Assembly: GCA_036400075.1 (NCBI GenBank)
Contig: DASWLV010000002.1
Span: 62,001 to 126,000, forward strand
Direction: 5' to 3'
DNA length: 64,000 bases
DNA from: JALZCH01 sp036400075
GTDB lineage: Bacteria > Acidobacteriota > Blastocatellia > Pyrinomonadales > Pyrinomonadaceae
Shown here: positions 17,370 to 26,298 of the stretch, one piece after another
How positions within the stretch are numbered: the first letter of the stretch is position 1
Layout of the letters: each line of letters starts with the position of its first letter
Program-made: the position numbers and the translations under genes
Notes under the pieces: generated by a model
Seen by the model: only the letters and a program-made list of their open reading frames with translations
The model's database searches: none
Told to the model about the DNA's origin: nothing

Positions 17370-17918
17370 ATGTTAATGGAAATGTCGGAGAACGAGACAA
17401 ATAAAGAGATTTCAAAAGGCGATTCATTCGCCGAAGAAAAAGAAATTTTCTTAAATCACGTCCAAAAATATGGATTGCGGCGCACGGCGCAGCGCGATTT
17501 GATTCTGGAAGTGTTTTTGCGGACGAGCGAGCATCTGTCGAGCGAAGATTTGTACGATCTGGTCAAAAAAGAAGACCCGACCGTCGGGCAGACCACCGTT
17601 TATCGTACGCTCAAGCTGCTCAGCGAAGCCGGGCTTGCGCGCGAAGTGCGTTTCGGCGACGGACGAACGCATTACGAGCATCATTACAATCGCGAGCATC
17701 ACGACCATATGATTTGCACCGAGTGCGGGAAAGTGGTCGAATTTTTCTCGTCCGAACTGGAAGCGATGCAGGACGAAATCGCGGCAAAACATAATTTTAT
17801 TTTGACGCAGCATTCGATGCGCCTTCTTGGGCTTTGCGAAGATTGTCAAACGGGGGCAAAAGCGGGCGGCGCTTCCGGCATCCAACCCCGCATTCGCGTG
17901 ATGAAAGCGGACAGTTAA
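17370..17918 (+). CDS. Fur family metal-responsive repressor
   Basis: 182 residues, with a winged-helix DNA-binding half (GLRRTAQRDLILEVFL, then VGQTTVYRTLKLLSEAGLAREV) and a metal-binding half. The metal site includes HYEHHYNREHHDHMICTE, where the HHDH motif is typical of Fur, and two CxxC pairs (CTECGK and CEDC) for structural zinc. By family knowledge it senses iron or another metal and represses uptake genes; which metal cannot be told. Several in-frame ATGs (17370, 17376, 17382) are possible starts. The 2Fe-2S gene begins one base after the stop, so the two are almost certainly cotranscribed, and iron is the most natural signal. Confidence 0.92.
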   Translation: MLMEMSENETNKEISKGDSFAEEKEIFLNHVQKYGLRRTAQRDLILEVFLRTSEHLSSEDLYDLVKKEDPTVGQTTVYRTLKLLSEAGLAREVRFGDGRTHYEHHYNREHHDHMICTECGKVVEFFSSELEAMQDEIAAKHNFILTQHSMRLLGLCEDCQTGAKAGGASGIQPRIRVMKADS

Positions 17919-17919
17919 T

Positions 17920-18510
17920 ATGATTGAAATTAAATTTGAAGTAGAGAATCAACCCGAACGCAGCGGCGTCGTGCCGGAAGGCACTTATTTGTGGGACGCG
18001 GCAAAACGTCTCGGCGTGCATCTGAAAGCCGAATGCGATGGGCGCGGCGCTTGCGACACGTGCGCCGTGACGATTTTAAAAGGGCGTGAAATGCTGTCAA
18101 CCGCGACTAGCGCCGAAATGCAGCATTTAACCGACGAACGGCGAGCAAACGGCGAACGCCTTGCCTGCCAAACGCGCATCGAAAGAAACGGAGAATTAAC
18201 CGTTATGGTCAAAAAACAGGAAGTCGAAGAAGAAGAAGAATCGAAACAATCAAGCGAGCCGCGCGATTTTCGCAAAGATTTTCAGGAATTGCCGTTTGAA
18301 AAGAAATTTGCCACGCTCGTCCAGCTCGAAGCCGTCGCATTGAGCGAAACTTTGAATTACGTCTCGAATCTGCCGTCGTTTGTCGCCGGCAAAATAATGG
18401 ACGTGATTGGCGCGTTCGGCAAGCAGATGGATGAACAAAAACGCGCCGAAAAGCGCCCGGATGAGCATAAAACAAGCGAATCAAACGGTTCGACGGCGAC
18501 GGCAGAGTAA
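17920..18510 (+). CDS. 2Fe-2S ferredoxin-type protein with C-terminal extension
   Basis: 196 residues. The first 100 form a plant/adrenodoxin-type 2Fe-2S domain: the cluster cysteines are in CDGRGACDTCAV and the later LACQTR, the C-x5-C-x2-C-xn-C pattern. Residues about 105-196 are a charged extension with an acidic run (EEEEE) and a helical segment, not recognised. It is probably a cytosolic electron carrier. It starts one base after the fur stop codon, which links its expression to a metal-responsive regulator. Confidence 0.88.
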   Translation: MIEIKFEVENQPERSGVVPEGTYLWDAAKRLGVHLKAECDGRGACDTCAVTILKGREMLSTATSAEMQHLTDERRANGERLACQTRIERNGELTVMVKKQEVEEEEESKQSSEPRDFRKDFQELPFEKKFATLVQLEAVALSETLNYVSNLPSFVAGKIMDVIGAFGKQMDEQKRAEKRPDEHKTSESNGSTATAE

Positions 18511-18515
18511 TAAAA

Positions 18516-19424
18516 TTGAAAAATGCGCTCGAAAAACCGAAATTTAAAGAAGACGACGCGGATTTAGCGCCGAAGGTTTTCGGTTTTGCGGCTGTTGGAG
18601 TAGTGGCGGGAACGCTCGCTTTGATGGGTTTTCCAATGACGATAATAATTTTCCTCGCACTTGTCGGTTATTTCGTTTATCGGGCGATTTCGCGCACCGA
18701 ATTGGGCGAAGTGCGCGGCATTTTTGAATTTTATCTCGAAGCAAACGAGATTTTACGCGATGACGAGCGCCGCTGGTACGGTTACGAAATTCAGGAAAAA
18801 ATCAATCGAGGCGAGCGAATTCTGCAAATGATGCCCGACCCGCCTCCGCTCGTCCATTTCGCGCTCGGCGCGCTTTACCGCGAGGTCGGAAATTATCGCC
18901 TCGCCGACGAGCATCTTTCGTTTCTTGCGGAGAGCGAAGGAGCGGATGAAAAAAAACGTTTTTCGGCTAGCTCGGAGCTTCGCTCTTATGTGCGAATCTT
19001 GAGAAAGCTCGAACGCGAGCCGCAGGAAGCGCCGCAGACAATGGCTGCAATCCGCGCTCTGGAACGCGCGCGTCGTAATCGAAGCGCCCCGATGCTGGAA
19101 GATACGCGCAAAAAATTAAAAGAATTAGCGGCTGCCGCGCCAAAAGAATTGCCGAAACCGGAGCAAGCGCCGCAAACGAAACCGCTCGAACCGATTAAGC
19201 CGCTGCTCGAACGGCTGTCGGAAATCGTCGAAGAACAAACCGCGCCGCCGGAAACAATCGCTCCGCCCGCAATGCGCGCTAACGGAAAATTTCCTTCCGC
19301 GCCGCAAAACGGAAACGGCACAACCAATGCGGAAAAGGAAGAAAAGAAACGACGCGCGGCAAAAGCCAAACGAGACAAAGAACACCGACCAATTTCGGAA
19401 GTCTTACGCGACATTTATGATTAG
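18516..19424 (+). CDS. Predicted membrane protein with helical-repeat cytosolic part
   Basis: 302 residues from TTG 18516, five bases after the preceding stop. Two close hydrophobic segments (FGFAAVGVVAGTLALMGF and MTIIIFLALVGYFVYRAI) anchor it. Next comes a TPR-like helical region (YEIQEKINRGERILQM, LVHFALGALYREVGNYRLA) and a Pro/Glu/Ala-rich basic tail ending KRDKEHRPISEVLRDIYD. No catalytic motif is seen and function is unknown. The stop codon lies at the very edge of the heptamer hairpin preceding cinA. Confidence 0.75.
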   Translation: MKNALEKPKFKEDDADLAPKVFGFAAVGVVAGTLALMGFPMTIIIFLALVGYFVYRAISRTELGEVRGIFEFYLEANEILRDDERRWYGYEIQEKINRGERILQMMPDPPPLVHFALGALYREVGNYRLADEHLSFLAESEGADEKKRFSASSELRSYVRILRKLEREPQEAPQTMAAIRALERARRNRSAPMLEDTRKKLKELAAAAPKELPKPEQAPQTKPLEPIKPLLERLSEIVEEQTAPPETIAPPAMRANGKFPSAPQNGNGTTNAEKEEKKRRAAKAKRDKEHRPISEVLRDIYD

Positions 19425-19497
19425 GTTCAAAGTTCAAGGTTCAAGGTTCAAAGTTTTTATTTCTAACCTTGAACCTTGAACTTTGAACTTTGAACCT
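19423..19497. repeat. Heptamer hairpin filling the whole gap before cinA
   Basis: Left arm: ggttcaa/agttcaa units at 7-base spacing (19424-19454). Right arm: ttgaacc/ttgaact units (19465-19497). The arms are near-perfect complements. The repeat begins at the preceding stop codon and ends at the base before the cinA ATG, so there is no room for a normal ribosome binding site. Confidence 0.8.
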
Positions 19498-20742
19498 ATG
19501 TTATCCGCTGAAATCATCGCCGTCGGTTCGGAGCTTTTGACGCCCGAACGCTCGGACACCAACAGTCTTTGGCTGACTGAAAAACTCAATGAAATTGGAA
19601 TCGAAGTTCGTTTGAAAACCGTCGTTGGCGACGATGCCGAAAGGTTGGAAGAAGCTATCAAAGACGCTTTCCGTCGCTCAAACGTGGTGATTACGACCGG
19701 CGGTTTGGGTCCGACCGAAGATGACATTACACGCGCCGTCGCCGCTAAAGCTATCGGCAGGGAATTGATTTTCAAACAAGAGCTTTTAGACGAATTGAGC
19801 CGGAAATTCGAGCGTTTCGGGCGAAAAATGCCGGAAACCAATCGGCGGCAGGCTTTTGTGATTGAAGGCGCAGAAGTTTTGCCGAATCCGAATGGAAGTG
19901 CGCCCGGAATTTTATTTGCGGAAAATGATAAATTCTTAATAATTTTGCCCGGTCCGCCGCGCGAGATGCAGCCGATGTTTGAAATCGGCGCGCTGCCTCG
20001 TTTGAAGGAAAAAGCTGGCGGCAGAGTTGTCAGACGCAGAATTTTGCGCGTCGCCGGATTGGGCGAATCCGCTTTGGACGAGCAGATTGCGCCGATTTAC
20101 AAAGAATACGAGAATCCACAGACTTCGATTTTATTTAATAAAACCGAAATCGAAATTCATTTGACCGCACAAGCCAGGTCGCTAACGGAAGCCGCCAATT
20201 TGCTCGATGAACTGTCCGACAAAATTTGCGAAAAATTGGGTGATGCTTGTTTCGCGCGTAACGGCGAATTGATGGAAGAAATCGTCGCCAATCTTTTAAA
20301 GAAGCAAAAGAAAACCGTAGCGACGGCTGAAAGCTGCACCGGCGGCTTAATCGCGCAGCGCCTTACCGAATTGGCTGGCTCGTCCGACTATTTTATGGAA
20401 GGCATAGTTTCGTATTCAAACGAAGCGAAAATGCATTCTTTAAATGTTCCGAAAGAAATGCTCGACCAACACGGCGCGGTCAGCTCGCAAGTCGCCGAAG
20501 CGATGGCGACCGGAGCGCGCGAGCGTGCGAAAACCGATTTTGCGATTTCCGTTACGGGCGTCGCCGGACCGGGCGGCGGAAGCGAGGAAAAGCCGGTCGG
20601 ATTGGTTTATTTCGGAATCGCCGACGAATCGGGCGTCGAGCATCGCAAATTTATTTTCCCGGGCGACCGTTATCTGATACGCTGGCGTTCGAGTCAAGCC
20701 GCGCTTGATTTGCTGCGGAGAAAATTGCTGCAAAACAAATAG
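19498..20742 (+). CDS. cinA: CinA: MoaB-like domain plus NMN deamidase domain
   Basis: 414 residues, the normal CinA length. The N-terminal COG1058/MoaB-like domain has AEIIAVGSELL, TTGGLGPTEDDITR and LILPGPPREM. The C-terminal domain has VATAESCTGGLIAQRLTE and SVTGVAGPGGGSEEKPVG, typical of nicotinamide mononucleotide deamidase. By family knowledge it recycles pyridine nucleotides and may hydrolyse ADP-ribose. ATG 19498 is chosen because it gives the standard N-terminus (MLSAEIIAVGSE); a TTG at 19483 lies inside the hairpin repeat. No Shine-Dalgarno is available because the repeat abuts the start. Confidence 0.95.
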   Translation: MLSAEIIAVGSELLTPERSDTNSLWLTEKLNEIGIEVRLKTVVGDDAERLEEAIKDAFRRSNVVITTGGLGPTEDDITRAVAAKAIGRELIFKQELLDELSRKFERFGRKMPETNRRQAFVIEGAEVLPNPNGSAPGILFAENDKFLIILPGPPREMQPMFEIGALPRLKEKAGGRVVRRRILRVAGLGESALDEQIAPIYKEYENPQTSILFNKTEIEIHLTAQARSLTEAANLLDELSDKICEKLGDACFARNGELMEEIVANLLKKQKKTVATAESCTGGLIAQRLTELAGSSDYFMEGIVSYSNEAKMHSLNVPKEMLDQHGAVSSQVAEAMATGARERAKTDFAISVTGVAGPGGGSEEKPVGLVYFGIADESGVEHRKFIFPGDRYLIRWRSSQAALDLLRRKLLQNK

Positions 20743-20770
20743 CCCGCGCGCGTTCTTAACGCGGGTTTTT
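20743..20770 (+). terminator. Intrinsic terminator after cinA
   Basis: A GC stem, either cccgcg (20743-20748) with cgcggg (20760-20765) or cgcgtt (20749-20754) with aacgcg (20758-20763), followed by five T. It begins right after the cinA stop codon. Confidence 0.85.
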
Positions 20771-20801
20771 ACCCTAGTTTATTCAAGAAGGAATATCGAA
20801 A

Positions 20802-21983
20802 ATGTTTAAAAGCCGAATTTATTTGTCTTTTGTGCTTTTAGCCGTACTTTCTTGTTTTGCCTGCGCTTTTAACGCGCGACGCGGACAAGCGAAATCGGAA
20901 GAAAATCAGCAGCCGAAAATCGAGCAAAACGCAGGAGACAACGACGTTTCAAATCTACCAATCGTCGCGGCGCAGCAAACGGGCGGCACGCGGTTTAAAG
21001 GCACAATCGCCGAAAGCCGTTTTGAAATGACTTTGCGGCGAGACCGGGAGCGCGTTGAAGGCTCATATTTTTATCTCAAAAGCGGCAGCACAAATTCTTT
21101 GAAATTAAGCGGAAAAATTGACCAAAGCGGAAAATTCACTTTACAGGAATTTGACGCGGCGGGAAAACAAACCGGCGAGTTTTCCGGCGTTTGGAAAAAC
21201 GAGCTGAACGAGGCAGGCGCGACGCTCGAAGGCGAATGGCGAAAACCAAAAGCCGCCGAAGGCACAATGTTTTGGGCTAACGAGCAAATGATTTCGTTCT
21301 CGTCGCCCGCGGCGCAAATCAACACGAAAACCGTCAGCGAATCTAACAAGCCAAAACGTTTTAACGTTAATGTGGAATATCCCGAACTAACGGGCGTGCC
21401 GAACGCCGCCGGATTTAATGCTCTGGCGCGAAAAGTGGCAACGCAGCCGATTGCCAGTTTTAAAAAAGATATGCTCGCGCAGACAGCCGAAGATTTAAAA
21501 TATTTGCCCGAAGGGATGAGCAATTATATGGAAATCGGTTATTCGGTCGAATATGCCGATGAGGATTTAATCAGCGTCAATTTTATCAACTCGTTATACA
21601 CGGGCGGCGCGCATCCCAATCATTATTATTCAACGCTGACTTATGATTTAAAAAACGGCAAAGAAATCAAGCTCGCCGAATTGTTCAAACCCGGCGCGAA
21701 ATATCTCGACAAAATCGCCGAATATTCTGTTGCTGATTTGCGCAGCCGCAATGACGAGAGCGGAGAAAGTCTGGGTTTGGCGACCGATATGTGGGAGGAG
21801 GGCGCAGCACCGACGGCGGAAAATTACGAGGCTTGGAACATCACCAAAAAAGGTTTGATGATAATGTTTGATCCATATCAAGTCGGACCTTACGCCGCCG
21901 GACCGCAAACCGTGATTGTGCCTTACGCAAAATTAAAAGACTTGGCGCGAACGGATGGCGCGCTGGCAAGAATGGCGAAATAA
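20802..21983 (+). CDS. Secreted DUF3298 (RsiV-like) domain protein
   Basis: 393 residues. The N-terminus is a signal sequence with a cysteine-rich end (VLSCFACAF); it may be a lipoprotein, though the lipobox is not ideal. Residues about 70-150 form a beta-rich repeat. The C-terminal half matches DUF4163/DUF3298: FINSLYTGGAHPNHYYSTLTY, then KEIKLAELFKPGAKYLDKI. In RsiV this domain binds lysozyme; here the ligand is unknown. A good aagaagga-type site lies upstream. Flanked by two terminator-like hairpins, it is probably monocistronic. Confidence 0.82.
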   Translation: MFKSRIYLSFVLLAVLSCFACAFNARRGQAKSEENQQPKIEQNAGDNDVSNLPIVAAQQTGGTRFKGTIAESRFEMTLRRDRERVEGSYFYLKSGSTNSLKLSGKIDQSGKFTLQEFDAAGKQTGEFSGVWKNELNEAGATLEGEWRKPKAAEGTMFWANEQMISFSSPAAQINTKTVSESNKPKRFNVNVEYPELTGVPNAAGFNALARKVATQPIASFKKDMLAQTAEDLKYLPEGMSNYMEIGYSVEYADEDLISVNFINSLYTGGAHPNHYYSTLTYDLKNGKEIKLAELFKPGAKYLDKIAEYSVADLRSRNDESGESLGLATDMWEEGAAPTAENYEAWNITKKGLMIMFDPYQVGPYAAGPQTVIVPYAKLKDLARTDGALARMAK

Positions 21984-22010
21984 AGAGTAAATTAAAATCA
22001 AATTTGAAAC

Positions 22011-22040
22011 GGGGCGAGGCTTTTTTCCAAGTCTCGCCCG
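22011..22040 (+). terminator. Hairpin between DUF3298 gene and methyltransferase
   Basis: Stem gggcgag (22012-22018) with ctcgccc (22033-22039); T-rich loop. It lacks a T run on the 3' side, so it is a weak terminator candidate or a leader structure for the methyltransferase gene. Confidence 0.4.
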
Positions 22041-22057
22041 ATTTGTTGGTGAAAAAG

Positions 22058-22981
22058 ATGAAATGTCCGATTTGCGGTGACGCGGCGGAAAAAGAATTTT
22101 TGTGCAAAGCCGCTTTGATTATGGGCGCGGAACACGATGTAGTTGAATGCGCGTCGTGCAGCGCGATTTATTTCGAGCCGATGCCAACGCTTGCGGAATT
22201 GGAGCAGTTTTATTCAGCGTCTTATTACGATTTCGAGCGACACCGCAACGAAGGTCGCGGAATGGCGTTTGCCAAAAAATATTTGCGCGATTTAAAACCG
22301 GGAAAATTTCTCGATGTCGGCTGCGCCAACGGTTTTTTTATCAACGGAATCAGGCAAAATACGGATTGGGAAGTTTACGGCGTAGATTTCGGCTCGGCTG
22401 CCGTCCGGTTTGCGCGCGAAGAACTAAAGCTCAATGTTTTCCCCGGCGATTTGACCGAAACCGATTTCGCGGACGCTTATTTTGATTTCGTTCACATCAA
22501 CAATGTCCTCGAACACGTTTTAGACCCGCTTGCTGTTTTAAAAGAATGCCGCCGGATTATTAAATCTGACGGAACGATGTATTTGTCCGTCCCGAACGGT
22601 CTGGTTGACAGCCGCGATTTGATTCGTTATTACAAAACCGAAAATCGCACGCCGCGCAGTAAAAATGGGCATATTTTCTTTCTCCAAGCCGAAACCGTCC
22701 GGCGAGTTCTTGCCGAAGCGGGTTTTAAAATCATCCGCTCGCACACTTACGGAATCCGGCGCGGAATGCGAAGTCTCGGCTGGCTGCCGCAGAAAGGAAA
22801 CTGGAAAGCGCCTTACGTTTTAAAAGAAAAATCAGCGGCGAGCGACACGTTTACAGTCAACGAAAAAAAGAAAAAGCCCGATTTTTATTACCAATATCGT
22901 TTCGCGCAACTCAACGCCAAAATGCTGCCCGGTTTGCACAAATTCGGGCTTGATTATCAATTGTTTTTAAAGCCTATTTAA
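22058..22981 (+). CDS. Zinc-ribbon class I SAM methyltransferase
   Basis: 307 residues from ATG 22058, chosen because the zinc ribbon starts there (MKCPICGD, second pair in CASC). The SAM-binding motif is FLDVGCANGFFI near residue 87, and HINNVLEHVLDP is the typical post-core motif. This layout matches methyltransferases acting on sugars or lipids in surface polysaccharide clusters; the acceptor is unknown. The last 4 bases overlap the convergent PLP-enzyme gene. Confidence 0.88.
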   Translation: MKCPICGDAAEKEFLCKAALIMGAEHDVVECASCSAIYFEPMPTLAELEQFYSASYYDFERHRNEGRGMAFAKKYLRDLKPGKFLDVGCANGFFINGIRQNTDWEVYGVDFGSAAVRFAREELKLNVFPGDLTETDFADAYFDFVHINNVLEHVLDPLAVLKECRRIIKSDGTMYLSVPNGLVDSRDLIRYYKTENRTPRSKNGHIFFLQAETVRRVLAEAGFKIIRSHTYGIRRGMRSLGWLPQKGNWKAPYVLKEKSAASDTFTVNEKKKKPDFYYQYRFAQLNAKMLPGLHKFGLDYQLFLKPI

Positions 22982-23895
22982 CCTGCTAAAATTTGCCGGT
23001 AAACTTCCGAATCAACGTTTCCGCCGCTGACGACGAGACAAATTGATTTTCCGGCGAAAATTTCCGGCTTTTCCAAAATCGCGCCCAAAGATAAAGCTCC
23101 GGTCGGCTCGGATTTTAAATTAGCGAGCGAAAAATAAAGCCGAACCGCTTCTTTTATTTTTTCGTCCGCGACTTCGACAATTCCAGCCAGACCGTTTTGC
23201 AGAATTCGCCAGTTGTTTTCGCCCAAACTGATCGTCCGTGCGCCATCGGCGATGGTCGTCGGCTCGCTTTCGTTCTGAACGATTTTGCCTGCTCGCAAAG
23301 AACGCGCGGCGTCGTTGCCGAGCAAAGGCTCTGCGCCCCAAACTTCGGTTTGTTTTCCCTGATTGCAAAATGTCTGCACAATTCCCGACGAAAGACCGCC
23401 GCCGCCGACCGGAGAAATTACAGCGTCGAAATTTTTTCGATAATTCGCAATTTCTTCGCCCAAACTCGCATTGCCTTCGATGACAAGCAAATCGTCGTAA
23501 GCGCTCGCGCGATATGCGTCCGGGTAATCGTTCATAATTTCCATTACGCGCTCGGTTCGACCTGTTTTTCTTGTGTCAATCAAATCGAGCGTCGCGCCAT
23601 AACTGCGAACGGCTTCGATTTTTACCTGCGCCGAAGTTTCCGGCATCACGACGACGCAGCGTTTGCCTAAAATCTGGCAGGCGCGCGCCAATGCCTGACC
23701 GAAATTGCCCGAAGAAGCCGTGACAATTGTTTCTTCCCGAACATTTAAAGCGAGATTCATCCCGGCGCGAAATTTAAAACTGCCGGTGTGTTGAAAAGTT
23801 TCGCTGGCGATTGTGACATCAGCGTTTAAATGACGGGCGAGCGGTTCGGATTCGATAAATGTTGTCGGGCGGATAAAATCGTGCAAATTTTTCAT
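22978..23895 (-). CDS. PLP-dependent threonine/serine dehydratase-like enzyme
   Basis: 305 residues from ATG 23895, chosen because it gives the usual short N-terminus; the frame is open to 23931. Fold-type II PLP enzyme: Lys in FQHTGSFKFRAG binds the cofactor, SSGNFGQALA holds the substrate carboxylate, and SPVGGGGLSSG is the phosphate-binding glycine loop. It lacks the C-terminal regulatory ACT-like domain of biosynthetic IlvA, so a catabolic threonine/serine deaminase or serine racemase is more likely. Divergent from the phosphotransferase gene by 44 bases, convergent with the methyltransferase. Confidence 0.88.
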   Translation of the reverse strand: MKNLHDFIRPTTFIESEPLARHLNADVTIASETFQHTGSFKFRAGMNLALNVREETIVTASSGNFGQALARACQILGKRCVVVMPETSAQVKIEAVRSYGATLDLIDTRKTGRTERVMEIMNDYPDAYRASAYDDLLVIEGNASLGEEIANYRKNFDAVISPVGGGGLSSGIVQTFCNQGKQTEVWGAEPLLGNDAARSLRAGKIVQNESEPTTIADGARTISLGENNWRILQNGLAGIVEVADEKIKEAVRLYFSLANLKSEPTGALSLGAILEKPEIFAGKSICLVVSGGNVDSEVYRQILAG

Positions 23896-23939
23896 TTGTT
23901 TAGAATCGGTCAGAGCGGTTAAACTCGTCAAGACGCAAA

Positions 23940-24860
23940 ATGAACGACGAACTATTCGCCCGACTGCCGGAAAGATTCAGGCAAAATATTCTCGGATTGC
24001 ACGGCGCAAAAGGTGCTGAATGGCTCGAAGATTTGCCCGTTTTAATCAAGAAAATCGCCGAAAATTGGTCGCTCGTCGTCGAAGAATTTTTTCCGAATTT
24101 GTCTTTTCATTTTGTCGCGCCGTGCCTTTGCACCGACGGGACGAAAGCCGTTTTAAAAGTCGGTTTTAACGAACCGGATTCGATTGTTTTCAGCGAAGCG
24201 AAAATGCTTGAGCTTTTGCAGGGAAACGGCGCGGTTAAGCTGCTGCGATTTGACAAAAACCGCTGCGCGCTGCTTTTGGAGAGATTGATGCCCGGCGAAG
24301 ATTTAACCGCGCTGTGCCGGAAAAACGATGAACAAGCGACCGCGATTGCGATTGATGTGATGAGAAAAATGTCGCTTGCTCCATTTAAAACAAACGAATT
24401 TCCCGATCTCAAAAAATGGACGGCGAGCTTTCGCCAAGCTGAAAATACCGATTTCAGCCAAAGTCATTTTCAAAAAGCGCAAAGAATTTTCGATGAATTA
24501 ACGGGAGCGTCCGAAGCGCGGCTTCTGCACGGAGATTTGCATCACCAAAACATTTTGTCGGCGGAGCGCGAATCATATCTGGCGATTGATCCGAAAGGAA
24601 TCATCGGCGACATCGGTTTTGAAATCGCGGTTTTTTTGAACAATCCGCGCAGTTGGATTTTAACCAATCCAAATCGCCAAGAGATTTTGGATAAACGTAT
24701 CCGGCAATTTGCAAGCGATTTTGAAATTGAACCGCTTGAATTGCGAAAATGGGCTTATGCCGAAGCTGTTCTTTCAGCCTGGTGGACGTTTGAAGACAAC
24801 GGCGCGGGTTGGGAAAAATGGCTTTCTTGCGCCGATGTTTGGGAGACGGTCAGGCTTTAA
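23940..24860 (+). CDS. Aminoglycoside/hydroxyurea phosphotransferase-like kinase
   Basis: 306 residues of the APH(6)/hydroxyurea resistance kinase family. Motifs: TDGTKAVLKVGF (nucleotide-binding Lys), CALLLERLMPGEDL (hinge), LLHGDLHHQNIL (catalytic Brenner loop with HGDxxxxN) and IDPKGIIGDIGFEIA (metal-binding Asp). The family phosphorylates small hydroxyl-bearing compounds, including streptomycin; many chromosomal members are not resistance genes. It runs into gnd with only 16 bases between, so the two are probably one transcript. Confidence 0.87.
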   Translation: MNDELFARLPERFRQNILGLHGAKGAEWLEDLPVLIKKIAENWSLVVEEFFPNLSFHFVAPCLCTDGTKAVLKVGFNEPDSIVFSEAKMLELLQGNGAVKLLRFDKNRCALLLERLMPGEDLTALCRKNDEQATAIAIDVMRKMSLAPFKTNEFPDLKKWTASFRQAENTDFSQSHFQKAQRIFDELTGASEARLLHGDLHHQNILSAERESYLAIDPKGIIGDIGFEIAVFLNNPRSWILTNPNRQEILDKRIRQFASDFEIEPLELRKWAYAEAVLSAWWTFEDNGAGWEKWLSCADVWETVRL

Positions 24861-24876
24861 TTTTGAGGAGCATAAA

Positions 24877-26298
24877 ATGGAAAAAGCACAGTTTGGAATG
24901 ATCGGTTTGGGCGTGATGGGTAGAAATTTTCTGCTCAATGTCGCCGATCACGGTTTTTCTTGCGTAGGCTACGATTTGGACATCGCGAAACGCGCCGCGC
25001 TTTTGACCGAAGGCGCGGGAAAATCTGTTTCGGCGGCTGAAAACGTCGCTGATTTTGTCGGTCAATTAGCCGCGCCGCGCCGAATTATGCTGCTCGTTCC
25101 GGCAGGCGGGATTGTTGATTCGGTGATTAACGATCTGCTGCCGCATCTTTACGCTGGAGATTTAATCATTGACGGCGGCAATTCGCATTTTACCGATACC
25201 GAACGCCGCGAAGCGTTTTTGATTGAAAAGGGAATTGATTTTATGGGCGTCGGCGTTTCCGGCGGCGAAGAAGGCGCGCGACACGGCGCCAGCATTATGC
25301 CGGGCGGAAAAGAGGCGTCTTTCGAAAGTGTCCGACCAATTCTCGAAACCGTCGCAGCAAAAGTAAACGGCGAGCCGTGCGTCGCGTATATGGGCGCAGG
25401 CTCGGCGGGGCATTTCGTCAAAATGGCTCACAACGGAATCGAGTACGGTTTGATGCAGCTTTTGGCGGAAACTTACGACTTGATGAAACGCGGCTTGTCG
25501 TTTGATTATGACGAAATGAGCCGGATTTTCGCCGAATGGAACGCGGGCGAATTGAATTCGTTTCTGGTCGAAATCACGTCGGAAGTTTTGCGGAAACGAG
25601 ATGACAAAACGGGCGCTTTTCTGGTCGAAATGATTCTCGACACAGCGGGGCAAAAAGGCACGGGCAAATGGACTTCGCAAGCGGCTCTCGATTTCGGGAT
25701 TCCGATTCCGACGATTGACACGGCTGTTACGATGCGGCAAATTTCTGCTCTTAAAACCGAACGAGTCGAAACGAGCGCGAAATATTTTCAGCAAAACACA
25801 TCGGTCGCGCAGCCTTCGGCGCAAATGTCGGCGCGGATTTTGGATGGTCTGAAAAACGCTCTGCACGCTGCTTTTATCGTCACTTACGCACAGGGATTTT
25901 CGCTTCTGCAAGCGGCATCGAAAGAGAAAGGCTACAATCTAAATCTGTCTCGAATTGCCGGCATCTGGCGCGGCGGTTGCATTATTCGTTCGAGCTTGCT
26001 TGAACAATTCCGGCAGGCTTTTGACCAAAACCCGGCGCTTGAAAATTTGCTGCAAAACGAAATTGAAGCGGACATTTTAAATCGAAACATCGGCTATTTG
26101 CGCGAAATCGTAATGCTCGGAATGTCGCATGGAATTCCGGTCGCCGCATTTGCATCCGCGCTCTCGTATTTCGACGCTTACACGACGCGCCGCCTGCCCG
26201 CAAATCTAATTCAGGCGCAGCGCGATTATTTCGGCGCGCACACTTACCGACGAGTTGACGAAGAAGGAACTTTCCACACTGACTGGAGTGAGCAGTAA
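24877..26298 (+). CDS. gnd: 6-phosphogluconate dehydrogenase, decarboxylating
   Basis: Oxidises 6-phosphogluconate to ribulose 5-phosphate, CO2 and NADPH in the pentose phosphate pathway. 473 residues, the usual length. ATG 24877 follows gaggag by eight bases; the frame is open further back only through the preceding gene. Motifs: FGMIGLGVMGRNFLLN (NADP-binding), IIDGGNSHFTDTERR, MGVGVSGGEEGARHG, FVKMAHNGIEYG with catalytic Lys, and GQKGTGKWTSQAA. The last residues (WSEQ) are read from the left arm of the palindromic heptamer repeat, so the C-terminus replaces the more usual ending. Confidence 0.97.
   Translation: MEKAQFGMIGLGVMGRNFLLNVADHGFSCVGYDLDIAKRAALLTEGAGKSVSAAENVADFVGQLAAPRRIMLLVPAGGIVDSVINDLLPHLYAGDLIIDGGNSHFTDTERREAFLIEKGIDFMGVGVSGGEEGARHGASIMPGGKEASFESVRPILETVAAKVNGEPCVAYMGAGSAGHFVKMAHNGIEYGLMQLLAETYDLMKRGLSFDYDEMSRIFAEWNAGELNSFLVEITSEVLRKRDDKTGAFLVEMILDTAGQKGTGKWTSQAALDFGIPIPTIDTAVTMRQISALKTERVETSAKYFQQNTSVAQPSAQMSARILDGLKNALHAAFIVTYAQGFSLLQAASKEKGYNLNLSRIAGIWRGGCIIRSSLLEQFRQAFDQNPALENLLQNEIEADILNRNIGYLREIVMLGMSHGIPVAAFASALSYFDAYTTRRLPANLIQAQRDYFGAHTYRRVDEEGTFHTDWSEQ

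Noticed and set aside
17268..19497. CRISPR array
   Set aside because: The repeats are 7-base words without unique spacers and form hairpins; no cas genes are present.
23940..24860. A true streptomycin resistance gene
   Set aside because: The fold fits the family, but it sits in a core region next to gnd with host-like codon use, so resistance cannot be claimed.
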